Assembly (NCBI RefSeq): GCF_030341905.1
Contig: NZ_JATAAF010000002.1
Location: 124,001 to 188,000, forward strand
DNA length: 64,000 nucleotides
Source: Porticoccus sp. W117
Lineage (GTDB): Bacteria > Pseudomonadota > Gammaproteobacteria > Pseudomonadales > Porticoccaceae
Reading direction: 5' to 3'
Below, one piece after another: positions 54,747 to 63,889 of the stretch; positions within the stretch are counted from its first letter, which is position 1, and every line of letters starts with the position of its first letter. Position numbers and translations under genes: made by a program. The notes beneath the pieces are model-generated. The model saw only the letters and a list, made by a program, of their open reading frames with translations, did not search any database and was not told the origin of the DNA.

Positions 54747-56611
54747 TAGCTGTCTCCTCTGGTTTGGGCGCGCAGAGGCATCACATTATTTACCTTAAGC
54801 GTTTTGCGAATTTCCCGTCTGATATCTTGAGCGCACACCGGCATGCCATCGTAAAGCGTTAAAGGGATCAAGCGGGATGGATCCGCTGAACATTCGTTCA
54901 TTAGCAGTGTGCGTAGCTGGCCGTCCCGATTTTGCTCGATCACAAATATCTGTTGGTGTTCGGAGAGAAAGGCTTCTACCTGGTCGTTAAATGGGAAGGC
55001 GCGAACCCGCAAGGCGTTTATATGAATGCCTTCCTCCGCCAGGATATTCTGGGCTTCCAGGGCCGCGTCGGTGGTGGTGCCAAAAAACAGCATACCAAGG
55101 TCGGTGCTCTTGTTGGCATCAGGGTTGTCATAGCGTTGTGGTGCTGGCACCAGAGACTTGGCGGTGTGCCACTTTTTCAGCAGGCGCTCCATGCTGTCCA
55201 CATAGTCTTCGGATTTTTCTGTATAGGCAGCGTCCCGGTTGTGGGAGCTGCCACGGGTAAAATACGCGCCTTTTTGTGGGTGGCTGCCCGGATAGGTGCG
55301 ATAGCAAATGCCATCGTCGTCCACATCCCGGTAGCGACCAAAAGGTGTATCCATGCGCTCCAAATCCTTTCGGCTGAGAACCTTACCGCGGTCGTACTGA
55401 CGACTGTCGTCCCACTCCAGAGGATCCGACATTACATCATTCATTCCCAAATCCAGATCGCTGAGCAGAATAATGGGTGTTTGTAAGCGATCCGCCAGGT
55501 CAAAGCTCAGGGCGCTCATTTCAAAGCATTCTTTGGGCGTGGCCGGGAATAGCAACACGTGTTTGGTGTCGCCATGGGAAGCGTAGGCGGCAGCAAGAAT
55601 ATCCGACTGCTGGGTGCGGGTGGGCATGCCGGTGGAAGGACCGGTACGTTGTATATCGAACAATACCGTTGGTACTTCGGCAAAATACGCCAGGCCGAGA
55701 AATTCCGACATCAGCGATACGCCGGGGCCGGAAGTGGCGGTAAAGGAACGGGCTCCGTTCCAGCTGGCGCCAAGCACAATGCCGATGGCGGCCAGCTCAT
55801 CTTCCGCTTGAATCAGGGCGAATTTTTTACAGCCGGTTTGCTCACAGATGCGGAATTTGTTGGCGTACTTTTCAAAGGCCTCCACCGCCGAGGTGGATGG
55901 GGTGATGGGGTACCAGCCCACCACGGTGGCGCCGCCATATACGGCACCCAGGCCGAGAGCGTCGTTGCCGCTCATCATGATTTTTTCGGTGGTCAGATCG
56001 CGCCGTTCCACACGGATACCCAAGGGGCACTGAAAGTGCTCCTGAGCGTACTGGTAACCCATTTCCAAAGCGTGAATGTTGGGTAGCACCAGCTTTTCCT
56101 TTCCCTTAAACGTATCTGCCACTAGCCCGGTGAGTACACTGAAATCCATATCCAGCAGTGCTGCCAAGGCGCCCACATAAATCACGTTTTTAAACAGCTG
56201 ACGCTTGCGGGGATCGTCGTATTCCCGTTGGCACATCTCCGTGAGAGGAATGCCCAGGTAGTGAACATCGTCCCGCTGCACTCGTATATCCAATGGCTTG
56301 GTACTGTCGTACATCAAATAGCCGCCCGCTTGCAGGCAGTCGATATCCTGCTTCAGGCTTTGTGGGTTCATAGCCACAGAGATATCTACACCACCACGAC
56401 GGCCCAGATAGCCTTTTTCCGAAACCCGTACTTCGTACCAGGTGGGCAGTCCCTGGATGTTGGATGGGAAAATATTTTTTGGGCTGATGGGAAGGCCCAT
56501 GCGAAACAGCGCTTTGGCAAACAGGCCATTGGCGCTGGCTGAGCCGGTGCCGTTAACGTTGGCAAAGCGGATAACGAAGTCGTTTGTTGAGGTTATTTGG
56601 TGTTTGCTCAT
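54746..56611 (-). CDS. korA: 2-oxoacid:ferredoxin oxidoreductase gamma-alpha fusion
   Basis: A 621-residue protein. The N-terminal gamma domain (about 1-190) has VNGTGSASANGLF. The alpha domain (about 200-600) has GWYPITPSTSAVEAF and TATSGPGVSLMSEFLG, the CoA/ThDP interface of this family. ATG 56611 is chosen; upstream in-frame residues are encoded by a repeat array and are not credible. The product with KorB is a low-potential electron donor system. It is followed by korB and preceded by an FAD/Fe-S gene and two repeat elements. Confidence 0.94.
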   Translation of the reverse strand: MSKHQITSTNDFVIRFANVNGTGSASANGLFAKALFRMGLPISPKNIFPSNIQGLPTWYEVRVSEKGYLGRRGGVDISVAMNPQSLKQDIDCLQAGGYLMYDSTKPLDIRVQRDDVHYLGIPLTEMCQREYDDPRKRQLFKNVIYVGALAALLDMDFSVLTGLVADTFKGKEKLVLPNIHALEMGYQYAQEHFQCPLGIRVERRDLTTEKIMMSGNDALGLGAVYGGATVVGWYPITPSTSAVEAFEKYANKFRICEQTGCKKFALIQAEDELAAIGIVLGASWNGARSFTATSGPGVSLMSEFLGLAYFAEVPTVLFDIQRTGPSTGMPTRTQQSDILAAAYASHGDTKHVLLFPATPKECFEMSALSFDLADRLQTPIILLSDLDLGMNDVMSDPLEWDDSRQYDRGKVLSRKDLERMDTPFGRYRDVDDDGICYRTYPGSHPQKGAYFTRGSSHNRDAAYTEKSEDYVDSMERLLKKWHTAKSLVPAPQRYDNPDANKSTDLGMLFFGTTTDAALEAQNILAEEGIHINALRVRAFPFNDQVEAFLSEHQQIFVIEQNRDGQLRTLLMNECSADPSRLIPLTLYDGMPVCAQDIRREIRKTLKVNNVMPLRAQTRGDS

Positions 56612-56642
56612 GGGTGGAGACTTCGGTGGTTGTTTGAGAGTG

Positions 56643-56676
56643 GTCGCACGTCGCACGTCTGACGTCGCACGCTAAA
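56643..56676. repeat. GTCGCAC heptamer array upstream of korA
   Basis: Units GTCGCAC, GTCGCAC, GTCTGAC, GTCGCAC at 56643-56670, followed by GCTAAA, the same tail as at 60263 and 61751. The array lies 31 nt before the korA start. No inverse partner was seen. Confidence 0.88.
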
Positions 56677-56687
56677 GGCGGCTACTT

Positions 56688-56766
56688 CGTCATTGCGAGG
56701 AGCGAAGCGACGCGGCAATCCAGCGGCTTGAAAGGCACTGGATCGCCGCGCTGCGCTCGCGATGAC
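56688..56766. repeat. CGTCATTGCGAG-type hairpin element
   Basis: CGTCATTGCGAGGAGCGAAGCGACGCGGCAATCC opposes GGATCGCCGCGCTGCGCTCGCGATGAC. Unlike the other full copies it lies between same-strand genes (FAD subunit and korA), right beside a heptamer array. Confidence 0.78.
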
Positions 56767-56776
56767 ATTTTCTGAG

Positions 56777-58564
56777 TTAGCTGCCAATTTCATTCTGCCC
56801 AGCTTGGGTAACGGAGTAATCAAACTTCTGCATATCCCACGCTCCGGTAGGGCAGCGTTCAGCGCATAACCCACAGTGCAGGCAGACGTTTTCGTCTTTC
56901 ACCATCACCCGTTCGGTTTTTAGCAAATCGGACACCATTAAGTCCTGTTCCAGGTTGGTGGCCGGTGCGTTCAGGCGGCTGCGCAGGTCGTTTTCGTCGC
57001 CGTTGGCGGTGAAGTTGATGCAGCTGGTGGGGCAGATGTCGGCGCAGGCGTCGCATTCGATGCAGGCGCTTTCGGTAAATACGGTTTGCACGTCGCAGTT
57101 CAGGCAGCGCTCTGCTTCTTCCAGCGCGGTTTGCAGGTTAAAGCCCAGTTCCACTTCCAGTTTGCGATCCCGCAGGGCGCAGGCTTTGTCTGCCAGGGGA
57201 ACGATTTGACGTTCGCTGTTTTCAATCTGGTTGTCGTACACCCATTCGTGGACGCCCATTTTCTGGCTGACCAGATTGGTGCCAGGAGTCGGGCGTTGCG
57301 TCACCGATTGGCCGTTGCAGAACAGGTCGATGGAGACTGCGGCCTGGTGGCCATGGGCCACGGCGGTAATGATATTGGCGGGGCCAAAGGCGGCGTCGCC
57401 ACCGAAAAAGACTTTTGGGTTGCTGGATTGGAAAGTAACTTCGTCCACCACTGGCATATCCCATTTGCCAAAGTCGATGCCGATATCCCGTTCAACCCAG
57501 GGAAAGGCATTCTCCTGACCAATGGCCAGCAGTACGTCGTCGCAGGGGAAAAACACCGGCGGTTCGCCGGTGGATTTCAGTTGGCGGCGGCCATCATCGT
57601 CGTATTCAGCCGCTACCTTGTCAAAGTGCATGCCCACCAATTTGCCATTTTCGGTAACAAACTCTAAAGGCACGTGGCAATCGTAAAAGGGGATATCTTC
57701 GTGCTGGGCGTCTTCAATTTCCCAGGGGGAGGCTTTCATTTCGCTGGCGGGGCTGCGCACTACAACTTTTACATCGCTGCCGCCTAGACGGCGAGCGGTG
57801 CGGCAGCAGTCCATAGCGGTGTTGCCTCCGCCCAGAACCAATACGTTTTTGCCAATTTTGGCAGTGTGCTCAAAGGCCACGTTAGCCAGCCATTCAATGC
57901 CGATATGAATATTGGCGTCTGCTTCCTGCCGGCCGGGCAGTTTTGCCAAGTCGCGTCCGCGGGGTGCGCCGGAGCCTACAAACACTGCGTCATAATTTTT
58001 ATCGAGAATGGATTTCAGGCTGCTGATATAGGTATCGAAGTGGGTGGCAATGCCCATATCGAGAATGTAATTCACCTCTTCGTTTAGTACTTCTTCCGGT
58101 AGTCGGAACGAGGGAATCTGGCTGCGCATAAAGCCACCGCCCAGCTTTTGCTGATCGTAAATATCGATGCGGTAGCCCAGTGGTGCCAGATCGCGCGCCA
58201 CAGTCAATGAGGCCGGGCCAGCACCAATCAGGGCAATTTTTTTGCCGTTGGCAGGGGTGATGTCTGGCAGCCGGTCTTTGATGTCGTCTTTAAAATCCGC
58301 CGCCACCCGTTTCAGACGGCAGATGGCCACTGGTTGCTCTTCCACCCGGCCACGGCGGCAGGCGGGTTCGCAGGGGCGGTCGCAGGTGCGCCCCAGCACA
58401 CCGGGAAACACGTTGGATTCCCAGTTGAGCATATAGGCATCGCTGTAGCGACCGCGGGCAATCAGGCGAATATATTCAGGAACTGGCGTATGCGCCGGGC
58501 AGGCGTATTGGCAATCGACGACCCGATGGAAATATTCCGGGTCTTTGGTATCGGTGGGTTTCAA
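56777..58564 (-). CDS. GltD-like FAD oxidoreductase with C-terminal 2x[4Fe-4S] ferredoxin domain
   Basis: A 595-residue protein. The N-terminal cluster domain has CQYACPAHTPVPEYI and GRTCDRPCEPACRRG. A two-dinucleotide-binding FAD/NAD(P)H core follows (KKIALIGAGPASLTVARDL, VLVLGGGNTAMDCCR). The C-terminal ferredoxin module carries CIECDACADICP and CLHCGLCAERCP. This is the usual partner of Kor-type enzymes, moving electrons between NAD(P)H and ferredoxin. It lies upstream of korA-korB on the same strand, so the three form one functional unit. Confidence 0.92.
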   Translation of the reverse strand: MKPTDTKDPEYFHRVVDCQYACPAHTPVPEYIRLIARGRYSDAYMLNWESNVFPGVLGRTCDRPCEPACRRGRVEEQPVAICRLKRVAADFKDDIKDRLPDITPANGKKIALIGAGPASLTVARDLAPLGYRIDIYDQQKLGGGFMRSQIPSFRLPEEVLNEEVNYILDMGIATHFDTYISSLKSILDKNYDAVFVGSGAPRGRDLAKLPGRQEADANIHIGIEWLANVAFEHTAKIGKNVLVLGGGNTAMDCCRTARRLGGSDVKVVVRSPASEMKASPWEIEDAQHEDIPFYDCHVPLEFVTENGKLVGMHFDKVAAEYDDDGRRQLKSTGEPPVFFPCDDVLLAIGQENAFPWVERDIGIDFGKWDMPVVDEVTFQSSNPKVFFGGDAAFGPANIITAVAHGHQAAVSIDLFCNGQSVTQRPTPGTNLVSQKMGVHEWVYDNQIENSERQIVPLADKACALRDRKLEVELGFNLQTALEEAERCLNCDVQTVFTESACIECDACADICPTSCINFTANGDENDLRSRLNAPATNLEQDLMVSDLLKTERVMVKDENVCLHCGLCAERCPTGAWDMQKFDYSVTQAGQNEIGS

Positions 58565-58698
58565 ACCGTGGTCTCCCAGCCTTTGAGGGTATTTACACCC
58601 TGTTTTTATTGTTATAGCGCTAGTGTATTGGGTTTTCCTGAAATGTGAATGTTTTTTGGCATTTTTTTGACAAAAAAGCGGAAAGAGTGCCGTTGCGG

Positions 58699-60216
58699 TT
58701 ATTCTTCGCCAGATTTTTCCTCACGGCGGGGCGGATAGTGAAAGATTTGTACCACTTCGTCATCGGTGATGGATTCCAGCTTGATATCAAACTTCCACAG
58801 TTGATGCAGGTAACGCATCACCGGCTCGGTGGTGTCACCTAATGGACGGTTGTTGTACTGGCAGTGTTGCAGAGTTAAGGAGCGGTCGCCACGCACATCT
58901 ACTTCGCTGATCTGGATATTGGGTTCTATATTGCCCAGGTTGTAACTGGCGGCTAAATCCTGGCGAACTTGTTTGTAACCTTGCTCGTCGTGAATGGCGC
59001 CTACTTCCAGATGATCTTGCTGGTCGTCGTCGACAATGGTGAACAGTTTTAAATCACGGATCACTTTGGGTGACAAGAACTGCAAAATAAAACTGTCGTC
59101 CTTAAAGTTCTCCATGGCAAAGTGCAGGGTGGTAAGCCAGTCGCTATCAGCAATATCCGGAAACCATTCGCGGTCTTCTTCGGTGGGATTTTCGCAGATA
59201 CGGCGAATATCCTGCATCATCGCAAAACCCAGCGTGTAGGGGTTGATGCCGCTGTAGTAGGGAGAGTCGTATTCCGGCTGGTAGATGACGTTGGTGTGGT
59301 GCTGTAAAAACTCCACCATAAAGCCGTCGTCCACCAGCCCTTGTTTGTACAGGTCGTTGACGATGGTGAAATGCCAGAAGCAGGCCCAACCTTCGTTCAT
59401 CACTTTGGTTTGCCGTTGCGGGTACAGGTATTGGGCCACTTTGCGCACAATGCGCACCACCTCCCGTTGCCAGGGCTCCAATAAAGGCGCGCTTTTCTCA
59501 ATAAAGTACAACAAATTTTCTTGAGGTTCTGATGGAAAAACCGGGTGTGCCCGGGTAGTTTCTTCCGCTTCTTTAACAGGAATGGTTTTCCACAATTCGT
59601 TGACCTGCTGTTGCAGGTGGGCTTCTCGTTCCTGCTGCCGTGTTTGCTCCTCCTGAATAGACAACGGGTAGGGCCGCTTGTAGCGGTCGACACCGTAGTT
59701 CATCAGGGCGTGGCAGGCGTCCAGCAGAGATTCCACTTCGTCCACACCGTGGCGTTCTTCGCATTGAGCGATAAAGTTTCGCGCAAACAGCAGGTAGTCA
59801 ATGATCGAGCTGGCGTCAGTCCAGGTCTTAAATAAATAGTTATTTTTAAAAAATGAATTGTGGCCGTAACTGGCGTGGGCGATCACCAGCGCTTGCATGC
59901 ACATGGAGTTTTCTTCCATCAAATAGGCGATGCAAGGGTCGGAGTTGATTACGATTTCGTAAGCCAGCCCCATATGGCCGCGCTTATAGCTGTTCTCCAT
60001 GCTTATAAAGTGCTTGCCGAACGACCAGTGATGATAATTGATGGGCATGCCAGAAGACGCGTAGGCATCCAGCATTTGTTCGGAGTTGATCACTTCAATT
60101 TGGTTGGGGTAGGTGCTTAACCGATAGCTGTCGGCGATGGCGGCAATGGCGTCGTCGTATTCCTGCAGCAGTTCGAACGTCCATTCGGAGGTGGTGGAGA
60201 TGGGCTTGTTGCTCAT
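58699..60216 (-). CDS. ycgB: SpoVR-family protein (YcgB)
   Basis: A 505-residue SpoVR protein from ATG 60216 (MSNKPISTTSEWTF). Characteristic segments are YGHNSFFKNNYLFKTW, MNEGWACFWHF and GINPYTLGFAMMQDI. The biochemical role is unknown, but SpoVR proteins act with PrkA and YeaH in stress and stationary-phase physiology. In-frame codons upstream of the ATG come from a heptamer array and are rejected. It is the last gene of prkA-yeaH-spoVR. Confidence 0.94.
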   Translation of the reverse strand: MSNKPISTTSEWTFELLQEYDDAIAAIADSYRLSTYPNQIEVINSEQMLDAYASSGMPINYHHWSFGKHFISMENSYKRGHMGLAYEIVINSDPCIAYLMEENSMCMQALVIAHASYGHNSFFKNNYLFKTWTDASSIIDYLLFARNFIAQCEERHGVDEVESLLDACHALMNYGVDRYKRPYPLSIQEEQTRQQEREAHLQQQVNELWKTIPVKEAEETTRAHPVFPSEPQENLLYFIEKSAPLLEPWQREVVRIVRKVAQYLYPQRQTKVMNEGWACFWHFTIVNDLYKQGLVDDGFMVEFLQHHTNVIYQPEYDSPYYSGINPYTLGFAMMQDIRRICENPTEEDREWFPDIADSDWLTTLHFAMENFKDDSFILQFLSPKVIRDLKLFTIVDDDQQDHLEVGAIHDEQGYKQVRQDLAASYNLGNIEPNIQISEVDVRGDRSLTLQHCQYNNRPLGDTTEPVMRYLHQLWKFDIKLESITDDEVVQIFHYPPRREEKSGEE

Positions 60217-60262
60217 TTGTGGCCTCCGTGCCAGAGGAGGGTTGAGAGGCTGTTGGTTAGTG

Positions 60263-60439
60263 GTCGCACGTCGCACGCTTTACGTCGCACGCTAAAGCCA
60301 AGCGCCTTGTCAGATAATTTTGTGTCATCCCCGCGAAGGCGGGGATCCATGCCTATGGTGAAGTAGGAAGGTGGATTCCCGCCTACGCGGGAATGACGGT
60401 ACAAACAAGGCGTGCGACTTGCGACGTCAGACGTGCGAC
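60263..60439. repeat. inverted heptamer arrays enclosing a second hairpin
   Basis: Left: GTCGCAC, GTCGCAC, GCTTTAC, GTCGCAC (60263-60290), then GCTAAA. Right, inverse: GTGCGAC, TTGCGAC, GTCAGAC, GTGCGAC (60412-60439). Between them is a GTCATCCCCGCGAAGGCG / CGCCTACGCGGGAATGAC hairpin (60324-60397), a widespread dispersed element in proteobacteria. The whole is nested, between yeaH and spoVR, 46 nt before the spoVR start. Confidence 0.88.
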
Positions 60440-60448
60440 CAAGGTTTT

Positions 60449-61732
60449 TCACGCCACCTCCAACGGTTTGCCAAACAACTCCCTGAACACCGGATAAATA
60501 TCCTCTGGCCCGGTGATGTGTTGCATGGCAAAGGCTTGAGGGTTGCTTTGCAGCACTTGTTGGTAGGATTCCCAAAGCGGTTTTGGACCGCGACTGGAGA
60601 TTTCCACGTAGGAGTAATACTGCACCAGGGGCAGAATATCGTTGCCCAGTACTTCAATACAGCGTCCGCAGTCTTCCGGCCAGTTATCGCCGTCGGAAGC
60701 CTGGGCACCGTAAATATTCCATTCGTTCACCGGGTAACGGGCTTCGACAATGGCTTTCATTAAATCCAGGGCGCTGGATACTACGGTGCCGCCGGTTTCC
60801 CGTGAGTAGAAAAATTCTTCTTCGTCTACTTCCTTGGCGGTGGTGTGGTGGCGAATAAATACCACTTCGGTTTTGTCGTAATTGCGTGACAGGAATAAAT
60901 ACAAAAGGATAAAAAATCGCTTTGCCAAGTCTTTGGTTTTTTGATCCATGGAGCCGGATACATCCATCAGACAAAACATGACTGCCTTGGATACTGGCAC
61001 CGGTTCCTTGCGGTGGCGACGGTAGCGAATGTCGATATCGTCCAAAAACGGTACCGCGTCGATACGGCGTTTCAGACCGGCAATTTTTTCTTCCAGTTCA
61101 GCAATGCGATCTTTGAAACTGTCGTCCTGAGTAGTGAGCAGGGTTTTCAGTTCCGCTTCTGCCTGACGCAGTTGGCGGCGTTTGCCCATGGTCATGGCCA
61201 GGCGGCGGGCACTGGCGCCGCGCATAGAACGCAATACATCGATGTTGTTGGGGGTGCCCTGATTGGCGAAACCGGCGCGCACCCGTTTAAATTCTTCGTT
61301 GCCCGCCAGTTGCCGTTTGGTGAGGTTGGGCAGGGCCATATCTTCAAATAGGAAATCCAGAAATTCCTGCTGGCTGATTTCAAACACGAAATCGTCCATG
61401 CCTTCGCCCTGGTTACTGGCTTTGCCTTCGCCAGCGCCCTGGCCACCACCACCTTCCGGGCGGGGTAATTGGTCACCGCGAACAAACTCTTTGTTGCCAG
61501 GCAGCACATGAGTGTTACGGCCACCGCTGCCGTGCTGAAAAACCGGCTCGGTTAAGTCCTTTCCGGAAATGCCAATTTTTTCGCCACCTTCAATATCGGT
61601 AATGCCGCGTTTGCGCAAACGCTCCGCCACCGCTTCCTTTATCTGGGCTCGATGACGGCGCAAAAATCGCTGGCGATTAACAGCGCTTTTGTTTTTTGAG
61701 TTCTTTCGCCGATCTATAAAAAAGTTAGACAT
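60449..61732 (-). CDS. yeaH: YeaH/YhbH-family protein (DUF444)
   Basis: A 427-residue protein from ATG 61732 ([15 protein letters not shown]). The N-terminus is basic ([24 protein letters not shown]). A Gly-rich linker ([14 protein letters not shown]) separates it from a VWA-like domain with [16 protein letters not shown], keeping the MIDAS residues. It is the known partner of PrkA in the nutrient-stress and low-shear response of enterobacteria. Its stop is near the right heptamer array of the yeaH-spoVR gap. Confidence 0.94.
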   Translation of the reverse strand: MSNFFIDRRKNSKNKSAVNRQRFLRRHRAQIKEAVAERLRKRGITDIEGGEKIGISGKDLTEPVFQHGSGGRNTHVLPGNKEFVRGDQLPRPEGGGGQGAGEGKASNQGEGMDDFVFEISQQEFLDFLFEDMALPNLTKRQLAGNEEFKRVRAGFANQGTPNNIDVLRSMRGASARRLAMTMGKRRQLRQAEAELKTLLTTQDDSFKDRIAELEEKIAGLKRRIDAVPFLDDIDIRYRRHRKEPVPVSKAVMFCLMDVSGSMDQKTKDLAKRFFILLYLFLSRNYDKTEVVFIRHHTTAKEVDEEEFFYSRETGGTVVSSALDLMKAIVEARYPVNEWNIYGAQASDGDNWPEDCGRCIEVLGNDILPLVQYYSYVEISSRGPKPLWESYQQVLQSNPQAFAMQHITGPEDIYPVFRELFGKPLEVA

Positions 61733-61750
61733 TTGCGCAGGACTCCAAGG

Positions 61751-61900
61751 GTCGCACGTCTGACGTCGCACGTCGCACGCTAAAACCCAACTTAAATATT
61801 TTTTGGGCTTTGCCATTTAAGAGTGGCCGCTATTTGCGACTATCTCGACAGGCTAAAGCCTGACCTACAGGGTGCCTTGTTTTAGCGTGCGACGTCAGCT
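61751..61900. repeat. facing heptamer arrays between prkA and yeaH
   Basis: Left: GTCGCAC, GTCTGAC, GTCGCAC, GTCGCAC (61751-61778) then GCTAAAA. Right: TTTTAGC then GTGCGAC (61887) and GTCAGCT (61894). The core holds a palindrome CAGGCTAAAGCCTG. It lies 18 nt before the yeaH start. The right array is shorter and partly decayed. Confidence 0.8.
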
Positions 61901-61966
61901 TTCCTTTTAAACGTAAGGCGACGTGCGGCCTCCAGCCAGGCACTCATTACTTTCAGCTTCTGCAAT

Positions 61967-63889
61967 TTATTGAGACTTTCTCACCCTCAAATACCACTCC
62001 GACAACAACCGAACCTGTTTCTCGGTATAGCCACGCTCTACCATCCGTTGCACAAAGTCTTGATGTTTCTGCTGGTCTTCGGCGCTGGCTTTGGCGTTGA
62101 AAGAGATAACTGGTAGCAGGTCTTCGGTGCTGGCGAACATCTTTTTCTCAATCACTGAACGCAATTTTTCGTAGCTGGTCCAGGCAGGGTTTTTGCCCTG
62201 ATTGTTGGCTCGGGCGCGCAGTACAAAGTTGACAATTTCACTGCGGAAGTCTTTCGGGTTGCTGATGCCTGCCGGTTTTTCGATTTTTTCCAGTTCGTCG
62301 TTGAGAGAGGCGCGGTCAAGAATTTCGCCAGTTTCCGGGTCGCGGTACTCTTGATCCTGAATCCAGAAATCCGCGTAGGTGACGTAACGATCAAACAGGT
62401 TCTGGCCGTACTCGGAGTAGGATTCCAGATAAGCTGTCTGGATTTCCTTACCAATAAACTCGATGTAATTGTGGGCCAGGAATTCTTTAATAAAGTTCAG
62501 GTAGCGGTCGTGAACTTCGCTTGGGAACTGCTCCTGCTCAATCTGGTTTTCCAACACATACAGCAGGTGTACCGGGTTGGCGGCTACTTCCGTGGAATCG
62601 AAATTAAACACTTTCGACAGCGTTTTAAACGCGAAGCGGGTAGACAGTCCGTTCATGCCTTCGTCCACACCCGCATTGTCGCGGTATTCCTGAATGGACT
62701 TGGCCTTGGGGTCGCGATCTTTCAGGCTTTCGCCGTCGTAGATGCGCATTTTGGAATAAACGCTGGAATTTTCCGGCTCTTTCAATCGCGACAGCACCGT
62801 AAACTGCGCCAGCATATCCAGGGTGTCCGGTGCGCAAGGGGCGGTAGACAGGGAGCTGTTTTGCAGCAGTTTTTCGTAAATCTTGATTTCTTCGGTAACG
62901 CGCAGGCAGTAGGGCACCTTGACGATATACACCCGGTCGATAAAGGCCTCGTTGTTCTTGTTGTTCTTGAAGGTCTGCCATTCGGACTCGTTGGAGTGGG
63001 CTAATACCACACCTTCAAAGGGGATGGCGCCGATGGCTTCGGTGCCGTTGTAGTTGCCTTCCTGGGTAGCGGTCAGCAGTGGGTGCAGCACCTTAATGGG
63101 CGCTTTAAACATCTCCACAAACTCCATCAACCCCTGATTGGCAGTACACATGCCGCCGGAGAAACTGTAGGCGTCCGGGTCGTTTTGCGGGTATTCCTCC
63201 AGCTTGCGAATATCCACCTTACCCACCAGGGAGGAGATGTCCTGGTTGTTTTCATCGCCGGGCTCGGTTTTGGATATAGCGGTCTGGTCGAGAATGGAGG
63301 GAGTCAGTTTGACCACCCTAAACTGGCTGATATCGCCGCCGTATTCGTGCAGGCGTTTTACCGCCCAGGGCGACATCACTGTACTCAGATAGCGCTTGGG
63401 AATGCCGTACTCTTCTTCAAGAATGGCGCCGTCTTCGCTGGCCTGGAACAACCCCAGTGGAGACTCAAATACTGGAGAGCCTTTCAGGGCATAGATGGGT
63501 TGCTTTTCCATTAGGGATTTCAACTTTTCAGCCAGCGAGGACTTACCGCCCCCCACTGGGCCCAACAGATAGAGAATTTGTTTTTTCTCCTCCAAACCCT
63601 GAGCGGCGTGGCGGAAGAAGCTGACGATGCTCTCAATGCATTCCTCCATACCAAAAAAATCATCAAACACCGGGTAGCGTTTGATGATTTTGTTGGAGAA
63701 GATGCGGCTTAATCTGGGGTCTTTGGAGGTGTCTACCATCTCCGGCTCGCCAATGGCCAAAAGCATTCGCTCGGCGGCTGTGGCGTAGGTTGAAGGGTCA
63801 CTTTTACACAGCTCCAGATACTCCTGAATGCTGTATTCCTCCATCTGTGTGGCTTCGTAGCGCTGCTGGTAATGGCTGAAAATAGTCAT
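61967..63889 (-). CDS. yeaG: PrkA-type serine protein kinase / AAA protein (YeaG)
   Basis: A 640-residue protein from ATG 63889 with ribosome binding site GGAGGAG. The N-terminal AAA domain has LLGPVGGGKSSLAEKL (Walker A). The C-terminal PrkA kinase-like region (about 400-640) includes RVYIVKVPYCLR and the final WYLRVRKSQ. It is first in the prkA-yeaH-spoVR operon, which in E. coli is induced by starvation and low pH. The leader up to the window end contains no other gene. Confidence 0.95.
   Translation of the reverse strand: MTIFSHYQQRYEATQMEEYSIQEYLELCKSDPSTYATAAERMLLAIGEPEMVDTSKDPRLSRIFSNKIIKRYPVFDDFFGMEECIESIVSFFRHAAQGLEEKKQILYLLGPVGGGKSSLAEKLKSLMEKQPIYALKGSPVFESPLGLFQASEDGAILEEEYGIPKRYLSTVMSPWAVKRLHEYGGDISQFRVVKLTPSILDQTAISKTEPGDENNQDISSLVGKVDIRKLEEYPQNDPDAYSFSGGMCTANQGLMEFVEMFKAPIKVLHPLLTATQEGNYNGTEAIGAIPFEGVVLAHSNESEWQTFKNNKNNEAFIDRVYIVKVPYCLRVTEEIKIYEKLLQNSSLSTAPCAPDTLDMLAQFTVLSRLKEPENSSVYSKMRIYDGESLKDRDPKAKSIQEYRDNAGVDEGMNGLSTRFAFKTLSKVFNFDSTEVAANPVHLLYVLENQIEQEQFPSEVHDRYLNFIKEFLAHNYIEFIGKEIQTAYLESYSEYGQNLFDRYVTYADFWIQDQEYRDPETGEILDRASLNDELEKIEKPAGISNPKDFRSEIVNFVLRARANNQGKNPAWTSYEKLRSVIEKKMFASTEDLLPVISFNAKASAEDQQKHQDFVQRMVERGYTEKQVRLLSEWYLRVRKSQ

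Noticed and set aside
56612-56676. Extended N-terminus of KorA (and similarly SpoVR and YeaH)
   Set aside because: The extra residues (MRRATT-type) are encoded by the heptamer arrays; the internal ATG fits the families.
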